Part shown: one piece after another, positions 1 to 5,100 of the stretch
Numbering within the stretch: the stretch's first letter is position 1
How the letters are laid out: the number at the start of each line of letters is the position of its first letter
Assembly: GCA_050944055.1 (NCBI GenBank)
Contig: JBMNQI010000097.1
Location: 1-5,100, forward strand
Origin: JBMNQI01 sp050944055
GTDB taxonomy: Bacteria > Bacillota > Clostridia > Oscillospirales > Oscillospiraceae
DNA: 5,100 nucleotides
Direction: 5' to 3'
Notes under the pieces: model-generated
Told to the model about the DNA's origin: nothing
What the model saw: the letters and a program-made list of their open reading frames with translations, nothing else
The model's database searches: none
Program-made: the position numbers and the translations under genes

Positions 1-28
1 CATCACGGGCCGGAGCCGACCCGTGATG
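1..28 (-). terminator. Probable Rho-independent terminator downstream of the SLH gene (cut by window edge)
   Basis: A perfect 9-base inverted repeat (CATCACGGG at 1-9, CCCGTGATG at 20-28) encloses a 10-base loop that can form two or three further G-C pairs. On the minus strand the stem begins 18 bases after the TAA of the SLH gene, the usual place for an intrinsic terminator. The expected U-tract would lie left of position 1 and cannot be seen, and the stem itself may extend past the edge. The position and GC-rich stem are seen; the terminator role is inferred. Because the stem is symmetric, it could also serve a convergent gene to the left. Confidence 0.72.
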
Positions 29-46
29 ACACATATTGTAAAGCAT

Positions 47-2275
47 TTATTCCGCGACTACAAGGCGGATTTTTCCGCCGGTCTGGACCGTTCGGTCATA
101 ATAGACGGTAAGGCTGTCGGAATATGCTCTGACCTCGGATAGCTCCGTCCACCTGTTTTTGTCCTTGATATAGCACTGGACGTTCGCGGATATCGGCATA
201 TTTAGCTCGTTATAGGAGAAATAGTCGTCTCTCAAGGCACTGCGGGGTACGCCCCTGACGGCGGTGAGCGAGGCCGTACCCGCAACGACGCCGGAGGTGC
301 TAAACACCAGACCGCCCGCAACGCCCTCCAGATTCGAGTATATGCCGGAGCAGTCTCCTGTAACCGCGCCGTCGCCGTTTGTCACGGAGAGAGTCGCGCT
401 GGTGCCGCCGCCGTCCGGGAAGGACCCGGGAGTGCCTTCCGTAAAATCAAGAAAACCGTACTTATAGCAGTCGCCGGTAACGTCGGACATGATTACGATG
501 TCGGGGCGGTCGGCCCAATCGTAGTGAACATATGAAATCGAGGAGGAGGGGACGGAGCCTACGGCTATGTCGTCGCTTTTCACCTCGGTCACCGGGCTGG
601 AGCCGACCTTATCGAAGAAACGCACAGACGGGGAGAGGGATTTTCCGCCGAGCGTCTTAGCCGCCAGGTCAAGCTTCCCGGCGCTGCTGTAAGTCAGCTT
701 AGTCAAGTTCAGCTCCCCCGCTCTGAAGGACCTGACGGAAACCAGCGCGCCCGTATAGTCAGAGCCCTGGCTGAAGCTTCCTTTAAGAGTGAGCCCGCTC
801 AGAAGCTCGACTGTGGCCTTTCCGCCCTCAATCCCGGCAACCACGCCGATCGCGTTTGATTCCATAGAGCCTTTGACCACTCCGGCCACACGGAAATCCT
901 CCGTCAGCAAAAGAGTTATGCCGGCGCCTGTATTCATGCCGGATAAGCTCTCGGCCGCGGCGGGCAGCAGCTCAAACTCGTTGCCGAGAGCATTTATGCT
1001 CGTCGGCGTTTCCTTATTAGGCGAGGCGGCCTCGTATATGCAGCTGAGGCGAAGATCGCTTACGTAGATAGCGTTGGAAACCGGGTCATAAACTCCGACG
1101 TCATATTTTCGCAGGTCTGAGACTGTAGCCGGCGCCCCGTTTTTATATATGGCATAGTTTCCCTGCCCGAGACCGAGCAGACGCAAAAACGGATTAGTGC
1201 CCTCTGCAAAGTCTGAGGTGAGCGCGGCGACGCTACTGCTTGCCGAAGAGGATGCCGTCGATATAATATAGCTGCATTTGCCCGAAGCGGAGAAGAAACA
1301 GGTGAGAGTCCTGCCGGCTCGTATATCGGGCCAGACACCAGAATACTTCTTGCTCTCCCCGTCTGCAAAAACAAGTGTATCCGGGGAGACGGTTATTCTT
1401 TTTCCGTCGGAAGAGAGGATGTATGCAGCGGTTGCCGACGCGACCTGAATGGTTTTTGAGGAGGTGCCGACATCCGGCACAAACGCGATCATCAGCCCGT
1501 TTTTATTTAGCGCTATTGTGCCCGTGCAGCCGAGAAGCTCCTGCGGAACAGCGCGAAGCGGCTTGATTGTTTCCGTCATCGAGCCCGCGGTGGACACGCA
1601 GTTTTTGGTGCCGTCGTCGGCGACGGCGTTAAGCGAGGTCAGAATAACTCCGGGCGTAACGGTTGAAGCTATCGAGCCAAGGAAGGTTGCCGAACCGCCC
1701 TTGGTCACACAGGACAGCAGGTTCCTAAACAGCCTCGCCGCCTGGGCTCTTGTAACAGCGCTGCCGTATGAGGCCGATATCCCGTCTGTCAGGCCTATCT
1801 CGCCTGCCTGGTTCATATAGCTTACAGGCCAGTTACCGCCGAGGTCTGCGTCGGTATAACCGAGCACGCGCATGAGTATTGTTACGGCCTGCGCATAGGT
1901 TATATTTTCTTCGGGCGAGAAGCTCCCGTCGGGAAGGCCGATAAGCAGCCCGTTTTTAACCGCGTAATTTATATAACCTGCGGCCCAGTGTGAAGCGCGC
2001 ACGTCGGGGAATATGGTTTGATTCGCGTAGTTGCTGATATTTGACGTGGTCTGCGAGGCTGCGACCGCCATTTTTGTAAACTGCGCGCGCGTGAGAAGGC
2101 CGGAAGGGCGGAAGCTGCCGTCGGGAAACCCGTCGAGCACGCCCATCAGCTGAAGTACTGCGACGTCGCGTGCGACGGCAGAATCGGCGATATCCGAAAA
2201 ACCGGCGTTTGCGGATATGGTGAGCGGTGCCGAAACCAGGATTATTGACAGCGCGAGCGCCAGAAGACGTTTCAT
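47..2275 (-). CDS. Secreted S-layer homology (SLH) domain protein with large uncharacterised C-terminal region
   Basis: A 742-residue exported protein. Residues 1-24 form a signal peptide: MKRLL, a hydrophobic core, then SANA before the likely cleavage site. Three SLH repeats follow, at about 25-70 (FSDI, DGFPDGSF, LTRAQF), 89-138 (FPDV, HW, GLPDGSF, ITYAQA) and 148-187 (NWP, GLTDGI, VTRAQA). The third repeat lacks a clear F-x-D-V opening, and the second has Tyr in place of the Arg of the TRAE-like motif. SLH triplets bind pyruvylated secondary cell-wall polymers, so the protein should sit on the outer face of the wall. Residues 190-742 match no family I can name with confidence. They look beta-rich, with alternating hydrophobic stretches, many Gly, Ser and Thr, and a Ser-rich linker near 339-349. 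No catalytic motif stands out. Nine cysteines all lie at or after residue 189. The start at 2275 is preferred because a signal peptide begins there and AAAGGA lies 9 bases upstream; in-frame TTG (2308) and ATG (2284) starts have no comparable site. The gene lies 115 bases after the permease gene, in the same direction. Its function beyond surface anchoring is unknown. Confidence 0.93.
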   Translation of the reverse strand: MKRLLALALSIILVSAPLTISANAGFSDIADSAVARDVAVLQLMGVLDGFPDGSFRPSGLLTRAQFTKMAVAASQTTSNISNYANQTIFPDVRASHWAAGYINYAVKNGLLIGLPDGSFSPEENITYAQAVTILMRVLGYTDADLGGNWPVSYMNQAGEIGLTDGISASYGSAVTRAQAARLFRNLLSCVTKGGSATFLGSIASTVTPGVILTSLNAVADDGTKNCVSTAGSMTETIKPLRAVPQELLGCTGTIALNKNGLMIAFVPDVGTSSKTIQVASATAAYILSSDGKRITVSPDTLVFADGESKKYSGVWPDIRAGRTLTCFFSASGKCSYIISTASSSASSSVAALTSDFAEGTNPFLRLLGLGQGNYAIYKNGAPATVSDLRKYDVGVYDPVSNAIYVSDLRLSCIYEAASPNKETPTSINALGNEFELLPAAAESLSGMNTGAGITLLLTEDFRVAGVVKGSMESNAIGVVAGIEGGKATVELLSGLTLKGSFSQGSDYTGALVSVRSFRAGELNLTKLTYSSAGKLDLAAKTLGGKSLSPSVRFFDKVGSSPVTEVKSDDIAVGSVPSSSISYVHYDWADRPDIVIMSDVTGDCYKYGFLDFTEGTPGSFPDGGGTSATLSVTNGDGAVTGDCSGIYSNLEGVAGGLVFSTSGVVAGTASLTAVRGVPRSALRDDYFSYNELNMPISANVQCYIKDKNRWTELSEVRAYSDSLTVYYDRTVQTGGKIRLVVAE

Positions 2276-2284
2276 AATGACCAT

Positions 2285-2290
2285 TCCTTT
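2285..2290 (-). promoter_or_regulatory. Ribosome binding site that fixes the SLH gene start
   Basis: AAAGGA on the minus strand lies 9 bases before the ATG at 2275. It overlaps an upstream in-frame ATG (2284-2282), which therefore cannot use it. This supports the 742-residue form over the longer in-frame alternatives. Confidence 0.75.
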
Positions 2291-2302
2291 CGATATACTG
2301 CG

Positions 2303-2329
2303 GCACAAAACATAAGCGGTGTCTTGTGC
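2303..2329 (-). repeat. Inverted repeat in the leader of the SLH gene
   Basis: GCACAA (2303-2308) and TTGTGC (2324-2329) form a perfect 6-base inverted repeat with a 15-base spacer, ending 12 bases upstream of the ribosome binding site. It could be a protein-binding operator or an RNA hairpin near the translation start. A 6-base repeat of this kind can arise by chance, so only the symmetry itself is certain. I see no convincing -35/-10 pair around it. Confidence 0.35.
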
Positions 2330-2334
2330 ATGTA

Positions 2335-2362
2335 TTGCGGCCTTCCCGCAAATCGGGACAGG
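2335..2362 (-). promoter_or_regulatory. Two overlapping, mutually exclusive hairpins in the permease-SLH gap
   Basis: Read on the minus strand, CCTGTCCCG (2362-2354) can pair with CGGGAAGG (2348-2341) around an ATTTG loop, giving 8 pairs with one bulged base. The overlapping TTGCGG (2351-2346) can instead pair with CCGCAA (2340-2335) around GAAGG, giving 6 perfect pairs. The two folds share bases and cannot form together. No T-run follows either one, so this is not a standard intrinsic terminator. It may be an mRNA processing, stability or weak attenuation element, or chance in GC-rich sequence. The complementarity is seen; a role is inferred. Confidence 0.35.
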
Positions 2363-2390
2363 ACGCGTATTAAACGGCTCAACATTGGGC

Positions 2391-3581
2391 TTATTCCGCC
2401 CTCAGTGCGGCCACAGGCTGGAGCTTGCTGGCTTTGACGGCTGGATACATGCCGAAAATGATGCCTATTACGATTGAGAATGCGGCCGCGCCTATGCTGA
2501 TGCCGGTTCCGGGATATATGACGAGGTCGAAAATCAGCTTGCCCAAAACCAAAGTCAGAAGCACACCGAAAACAATGCCTAAAATCCCGCCTAGCAGGCT
2601 GACGACGCTCGATTCTATGAGGAACTGGGTAATAATCGCCGAGCGTTTCGCACCTATCGCCTTTCGTATGCCGATTTCGCGCGTACGCTCCGTAACAGTA
2701 ACAAGCATGATATTCATAATGCCGATGCCGCCGACTAAAAGCGCGATGCCCGCTATGCCGCCGAGAACCAGCTGTATCATCCTTGTCATCTGGTTCTGCT
2801 CCTCGATGAATGTGTTCTCGCTGTAAACGTCATAGTAGCCGCGGTTGGGGTCTATCCTGCTCCTGAGGAAGCCGGACAGGCGGGTTATCGCTTCAGTCGT
2901 GGAGCTCTTGCTGGCCGCCTTGACCACATACGAATCCATTACCTGGCCCGGGCTCAGCGTCCGCATGAGGGTGTATGGTATGACGACGATGTTGTCGAAC
3001 CAGTTCATAAATTCATCGTCATATTTCTGGACAAACGTCCCGACGACTGTAAAGCTTTCGCCGTCTATCGTAATTTTCTTGCCGACAGGGTCGGCAAAAT
3101 CAAACAGCGCGTCTCTTACGGCCGAGCCGATAACGCAGACTCTTTTGGAGTGCTTAATATCTATGTAACAGAGGTCCCTGCCGCTTTCAAGCTCGTAGTT
3201 GTTGCATATGGAATAATACTCGTTTCCGAAAGCGATCTGCGGGTCCGCGGCTTTTTTCGCCTGGTATTTGACGGTTTTGCCCCAGAGCGTTGAGTTAGGC
3301 GTAACGCCCAGGACCAGGTCGTCGAGGTCGAGGCAGAAATCAAAAAGATCCTCCGAGATTTTTTTGCTGTTTCCGCCCCAGCTGTAGGCGTAGACGGTGA
3401 TTTTGTTGACGCCCTGCTTGTCGTAATATTCCATCATGCTCGACTGATAGCCCTGGACCAGCGAGACTAATACGATAACGGCGGCCACGCCGATAATTAT
3501 GCCCAGCATCGTGAGGAAGGAACGAATCTTGTTGGAGGCTATAGACTTGAGCGACATGAGGAAGGCCTGCTTGAATTTCAT
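2391..3581 (-). CDS. MacB-like ABC transporter permease (MacB_PCD plus FtsX domains)
   Basis: A 396-residue membrane protein with the four-helix layout of type VII (MacB/LolCE/FtsX-like) ABC proteins. A cytoplasmic N-terminal stretch (KQAFLMSLKSIASNKIRSFLT) leads into TM1 at about 21-43. A large extracytoplasmic domain spans about 45-265 and has the MacB_PCD pattern near 147-203 (VCVIGSAV, PVGKKI, FTVVGTF, IVVIPYT). TM2 is at about 268-293, TM3 at about 317-348 and TM4 at about 361-381. The family hallmarks TERTREIGIRKAIGA (297-311) and the closing YPAVKASKLQPVAALRAE (379-396) are both present, and the length is normal for the family. Relatives do not move substrate through the membrane; they relay ATP-driven movement to the outer domain and adaptor. 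No ATPase domain is fused, unlike E. coli MacB, and the ATPase is the preceding gene. The start overlaps the ATPase stop as ATGA. Four helices and an adjacent adaptor argue against a BceB-type (10-helix) permease. The substrate is unknown. Confidence 0.95.
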   Translation of the reverse strand: MKFKQAFLMSLKSIASNKIRSFLTMLGIIIGVAAVIVLVSLVQGYQSSMMEYYDKQGVNKITVYAYSWGGNSKKISEDLFDFCLDLDDLVLGVTPNSTLWGKTVKYQAKKAADPQIAFGNEYYSICNNYELESGRDLCYIDIKHSKRVCVIGSAVRDALFDFADPVGKKITIDGESFTVVGTFVQKYDDEFMNWFDNIVVIPYTLMRTLSPGQVMDSYVVKAASKSSTTEAITRLSGFLRSRIDPNRGYYDVYSENTFIEEQNQMTRMIQLVLGGIAGIALLVGGIGIMNIMLVTVTERTREIGIRKAIGAKRSAIITQFLIESSVVSLLGGILGIVFGVLLTLVLGKLIFDLVIYPGTGISIGAAAFSIVIGIIFGMYPAVKASKLQPVAALRAE

Positions 3582-4288
3582 ACTGGCAAAACCTCCTTCA
3601 CCGCGTCATTCTTCGCATCGGAGACTATGCGCCCGTCGTGAATCTGTATAATGCGCTCGGCCGTGGAGGCGATACTATTATCGTGCGTAATGAGGATGAC
3701 CGTAGAGCCCGACTTGTGAAGGCCGGACAGAATCTCAATGACGTGGGCGCTGGTGCGCGAATCGAGGTTGCCGGTGGGCTCGTCGGCCATAATAACGGGC
3801 GGGGCGGAGGCTATGGCGCGCGCTATGGCGACTCTCTGCTGCTGGCCGCCTGACATTTCGGAGGGATAATGCTTCATGCGCTCATACAGCCCGACGCGCT
3901 CAAGAGCGTCCTCGGCGCGCTCGCGCCGCTCTCCGCCGTGCATGCCTCTGTAAACCAGGGGCAGCTCGACGTTTTCATACGCGGTGAGGTTCGGTATAAG
4001 GTTAAAGCCCTGAAAAATGAAGCCTATCTCGCGGTTGCGCAGCGCGGAGAGCTCCGCGTCAGTCAGCTCGCCGACCTCCGTGCCCTTTAGGAAGTACTCG
4101 CCGTATGTCGGCGTGTCGAGGCAGCCGAGTATGTTCATAAGCGTGCTCTTGCCGGAGCCGGAGGCGCCGACTATGGCGACAAACTCGCCGAAGTCTATCT
4201 GCAGGGACACGTCCTCAAGAGCGCGGACCTCGTTCTCCTGCCCCTCGTTATATATTTTATAAACGTGGCGTACGTCTATTAAACTCAT
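3578..4288 (-). CDS. MacB-family ABC transporter ATP-binding protein
   Basis: A 236-residue cytoplasmic ATPase that pairs with the permease encoded immediately downstream. All nucleotide-binding motifs are intact: Walker A GASGSGKST (41-49), Q-loop FQGFNL with Gln93, signature MSGGQQQR (145-152), Walker B VIMADEP (165-171) with catalytic Glu170, D-loop GNLD (173-176), and H-loop His202 in ITHD. The FIFQGFNLIPNLTAYENVELPL region and the DEPTGNLD signature are typical of the LolD/MacB/FtsE group. It should dimerise, bind ATP and drive the permease. The start at ATG 4288 is preferred because GGGTGA, matching the GGTGA part of the consensus, sits 5 bases upstream. A GTG at 4297 would add three residues (MSA) and overlap the adaptor stop as GTGA, but has no good binding site. 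The stop overlaps the permease start by 4 bases, which suggests translational coupling and matched output of the two subunits. Confidence 0.96.
   Translation of the reverse strand: MSLIDVRHVYKIYNEGQENEVRALEDVSLQIDFGEFVAIVGASGSGKSTLMNILGCLDTPTYGEYFLKGTEVGELTDAELSALRNREIGFIFQGFNLIPNLTAYENVELPLVYRGMHGGERRERAEDALERVGLYERMKHYPSEMSGGQQQRVAIARAIASAPPVIMADEPTGNLDSRTSAHVIEILSGLHKSGSTVILITHDNSIASTAERIIQIHDGRIVSDAKNDAVKEVLPV
3592..3597 (-). promoter_or_regulatory. Perfect AGGAGG ribosome binding site for the permease
   Basis: AGGAGG on the minus strand lies 10 bases before the permease ATG (3581), inside the last codons of the ATPase gene. This full-consensus site together with the ATGA overlap implies both independent initiation and coupling of the permease to the ATPase. 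Confidence 0.85.
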
Positions 4289-4293
4289 GGCGC

Positions 4294-4299
4294 TCACCC
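4294..4299 (-). promoter_or_regulatory. Ribosome binding site deciding the ATPase start
   Basis: GGGTGA on the minus strand includes the TGA stop of the adaptor gene and lies 5 bases before ATG 4288. GGTGA matches the 3' half of the AGGAGGTGA consensus, so in that register the spacing to the ATG is close to optimal. This favours ATG 4288 over GTG 4297, which overlaps the site. Confidence 0.6.
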
Positions 4300-5100
4300 G
4301 ATGGCGACTTTCACGCCGCCGCCTGCCTGATCCTGCCAGCTGTTGCCCTGGTTCACTAGCATTGAGGTGAACACCTCCACGCCCTCTCCGACGCCCGATT
4401 TGATTTCAACGCCGGTATCATCAGACAGCCCGACTTCCACAGGCACCGCAAAGAAGCCCTCGGGCACGATGCCCTCACCGAGGTCAATAGCGCTTTCCGG
4501 CCTTTCGTCGGCTTTTACAAACAGGCAGGTGCCCTGTTCGGTGTATTTTACGGACTGGACGGGCGCGATTACGCAGTCGTCGACCTGGCTAGAGACGAAG
4601 CTGAAGGTGCAGTACATGCCGACCATAAGCCTGCCGTCGTTGGGCAGCTCGATCATAGCCGGGAAGTAGGAGTAGCCGCCTTCAAACTTGCCCTCGCTGG
4701 ATATGGACACAACCGTACCCTGATATATGTTTTCGTCGTATTGCGACACCTCAACCGGCATTCCGATCGAGACCTTTGATACGTCCATTTCGTCAATCTG
4801 CGCCTCGAGATATATGACGGAAGTATCGGAGATTGTGATGCTTGACGTGCCGACAACCGTTTCCTCGCCCTCGACGAAGGAGCAGCCCATTACCGTACCT
4901 GAAATCGGAGCGACGCCGTGGTATTTCTCCAGCTTGGCAAGCTCCGCGTCGAGCGCCTCCTGAGCCGCCTCGATCCTTTCGTTTATCTCCTTGAGCTCCT
5001 CTTCATAGGCGTCGGAGTCAAGCTGGCACAGGACGGCGCCCGCCGAATATTTCATATAGTTTATCATATTGACGGAAATGCAGGTGCCGGTGGCCCCCGC
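4294..5100 (-). CDS. HlyD/MacA-like efflux adaptor (membrane fusion protein), 5'-truncated by window edge
   Basis: The last 268 residues of an extracytoplasmic adaptor; the frame stays open to position 5100, so the true start, with its expected membrane anchor or signal, is outside. Numbering from the edge, residues 1-28 resemble the first half of a lipoyl-like lobe (a Gly-rich turn, then SAGAVLCQLDSD). Residues 29-61 are a charged helix rich in Glu, Ala and Lys, a very short coiled-coil segment. Residues 62-91 give the second lipoyl half (VAPISGTVMG, then VEGEE). About 95-180 forms the beta-barrel (YLEAQIDEMDVSKVSIGMPV, PNDGRLMVGMYC, VIAPVQSV), and about 181-250 the membrane-proximal domain (CLFVKA, VPVEVGLSDDTGVEIKSGV, GVEVFTS). 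The adaptor should link the permease's outer domain to the substrate exit route, as in MacA or Bacillus YknX. Six cysteines are present (7, 25, 73, 164, 176, 192). Its stop lies 5 bases from the preferred ATPase start. In Gram-positive hosts there is no TolC partner; whether one exists here cannot be seen. Confidence 0.9.
   Translation of the reverse strand, partial: AGATGTCISVNMINYMKYSAGAVLCQLDSDAYEEELKEINERIEAAQEALDAELAKLEKYHGVAPISGTVMGCSFVEGEETVVGTSSITISDTSVIYLEAQIDEMDVSKVSIGMPVEVSQYDENIYQGTVVSISSEGKFEGGYSYFPAMIELPNDGRLMVGMYCTFSFVSSQVDDCVIAPVQSVKYTEQGTCLFVKADERPESAIDLGEGIVPEGFFAVPVEVGLSDDTGVEIKSGVGEGVEVFTSMLVNQGNSWQDQAGGGVKVAIG

Noticed and set aside
1449..1820. Plus-strand open frame of 123 codons inside the SLH gene
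   Set aside because: It lies antisense to a well-supported gene, has no convincing ribosome binding site, and its translation has no recognisable domain. Long antisense frames are expected in sequence of this composition.
2276..2308. Longer SLH protein start (in-frame TTG at 2308 or ATG at 2284)
   Set aside because: Either would add residues (MCRSISKGMVI) before a standard signal peptide, and neither has a good ribosome binding site, while ATG 2275 has one at the right spacing.
1956..2351. Minus-strand frame of 131 codons overlapping the SLH signal peptide and the gap
   Set aside because: It is in a different frame from the SLH protein, Arg-rich without domain features, and conflicts with the clear signal peptide and SLH repeats.
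2276..2390. Intrinsic terminator or sigma-70 promoter in the permease-SLH gap
   Set aside because: Hairpins are present but no T-run follows them, and no -35/-10 pair with 16-18 base spacing could be found by eye, so neither was annotated.
2425..2826. Plus-strand open frame of 133 codons opposite the permease 3' half
   Set aside because: The Met- and Pro-rich translation is the mirror of the permease's conserved transmembrane and TERTREIGIRKAIGA regions, so it is a shadow of that gene.
2391..4297. BceAB-type peptide resistance or LolCDE lipoprotein transporter
   Set aside because: The permease has four helices rather than the ten of BceB, and the adjacent HlyD-like adaptor is typical of MacAB/YknXYZ systems and absent from LolCDE.
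4294..5067. ATG at 5067 as the true adaptor start
   Set aside because: No ribosome binding site precedes it, the frame is open to the window edge, the upstream residues fit a lipoyl-like lobe, and the protein would lack any signal or membrane anchor.

Overview
The window carries one block of four genes, all on the minus strand and so read right to left. They are a membrane-fusion adaptor protein whose 5' part lies beyond position 5100, an ABC ATPase, a MacB-type ABC permease, and a secreted protein with S-layer homology (SLH) repeats. A strong inverted repeat at positions 1-28, just after the last stop codon, probably terminates the unit. I see no RNA genes, mobile elements, CRISPR arrays or phage features.

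The host looks like a low-oxygen, Gram-positive Clostridia-type bacterium, possibly an Oscillospirales-like gut lineage. The reasons are the SLH repeats with a Gram-positive-style signal peptide, good AGGAGG-like ribosome binding sites, a split ATPase/permease pair, an adaptor with a very short helical segment, and cysteines in the exported proteins. The base composition is moderately GC-rich by eye. This placement is inference; no marker gene is present, and SLH proteins also occur in some diderm lineages.

The three transporter genes are tightly packed. The adaptor stop lies within 5 bases of the preferred ATPase start, or overlaps it if the alternative GTG start is used. The ATPase stop and permease start overlap as ATGA. 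This is the usual layout of a MacAB/YknXYZ-like efflux system: a dimeric ATPase drives a four-helix permease that works mechanically on an extracytoplasmic adaptor. The substrate cannot be read from the sequence; peptides, antibiotics, lipids or toxins are all handled by relatives.

The SLH gene follows after a 115-base gap in the same direction. The gap has no obvious terminator but contains overlapping inverted repeats. Its product has a signal peptide, three SLH repeats for cell-wall anchoring, and about 550 residues of unrecognised, probably beta-rich sequence. It may be co-transcribed with the transporter and work with it at the surface, but the sequence alone does not prove this. Most of the window is an ordinary efflux operon. 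The least explained parts are the SLH protein's C-terminal region, its link to the transporter, and the structured gap in front of it.
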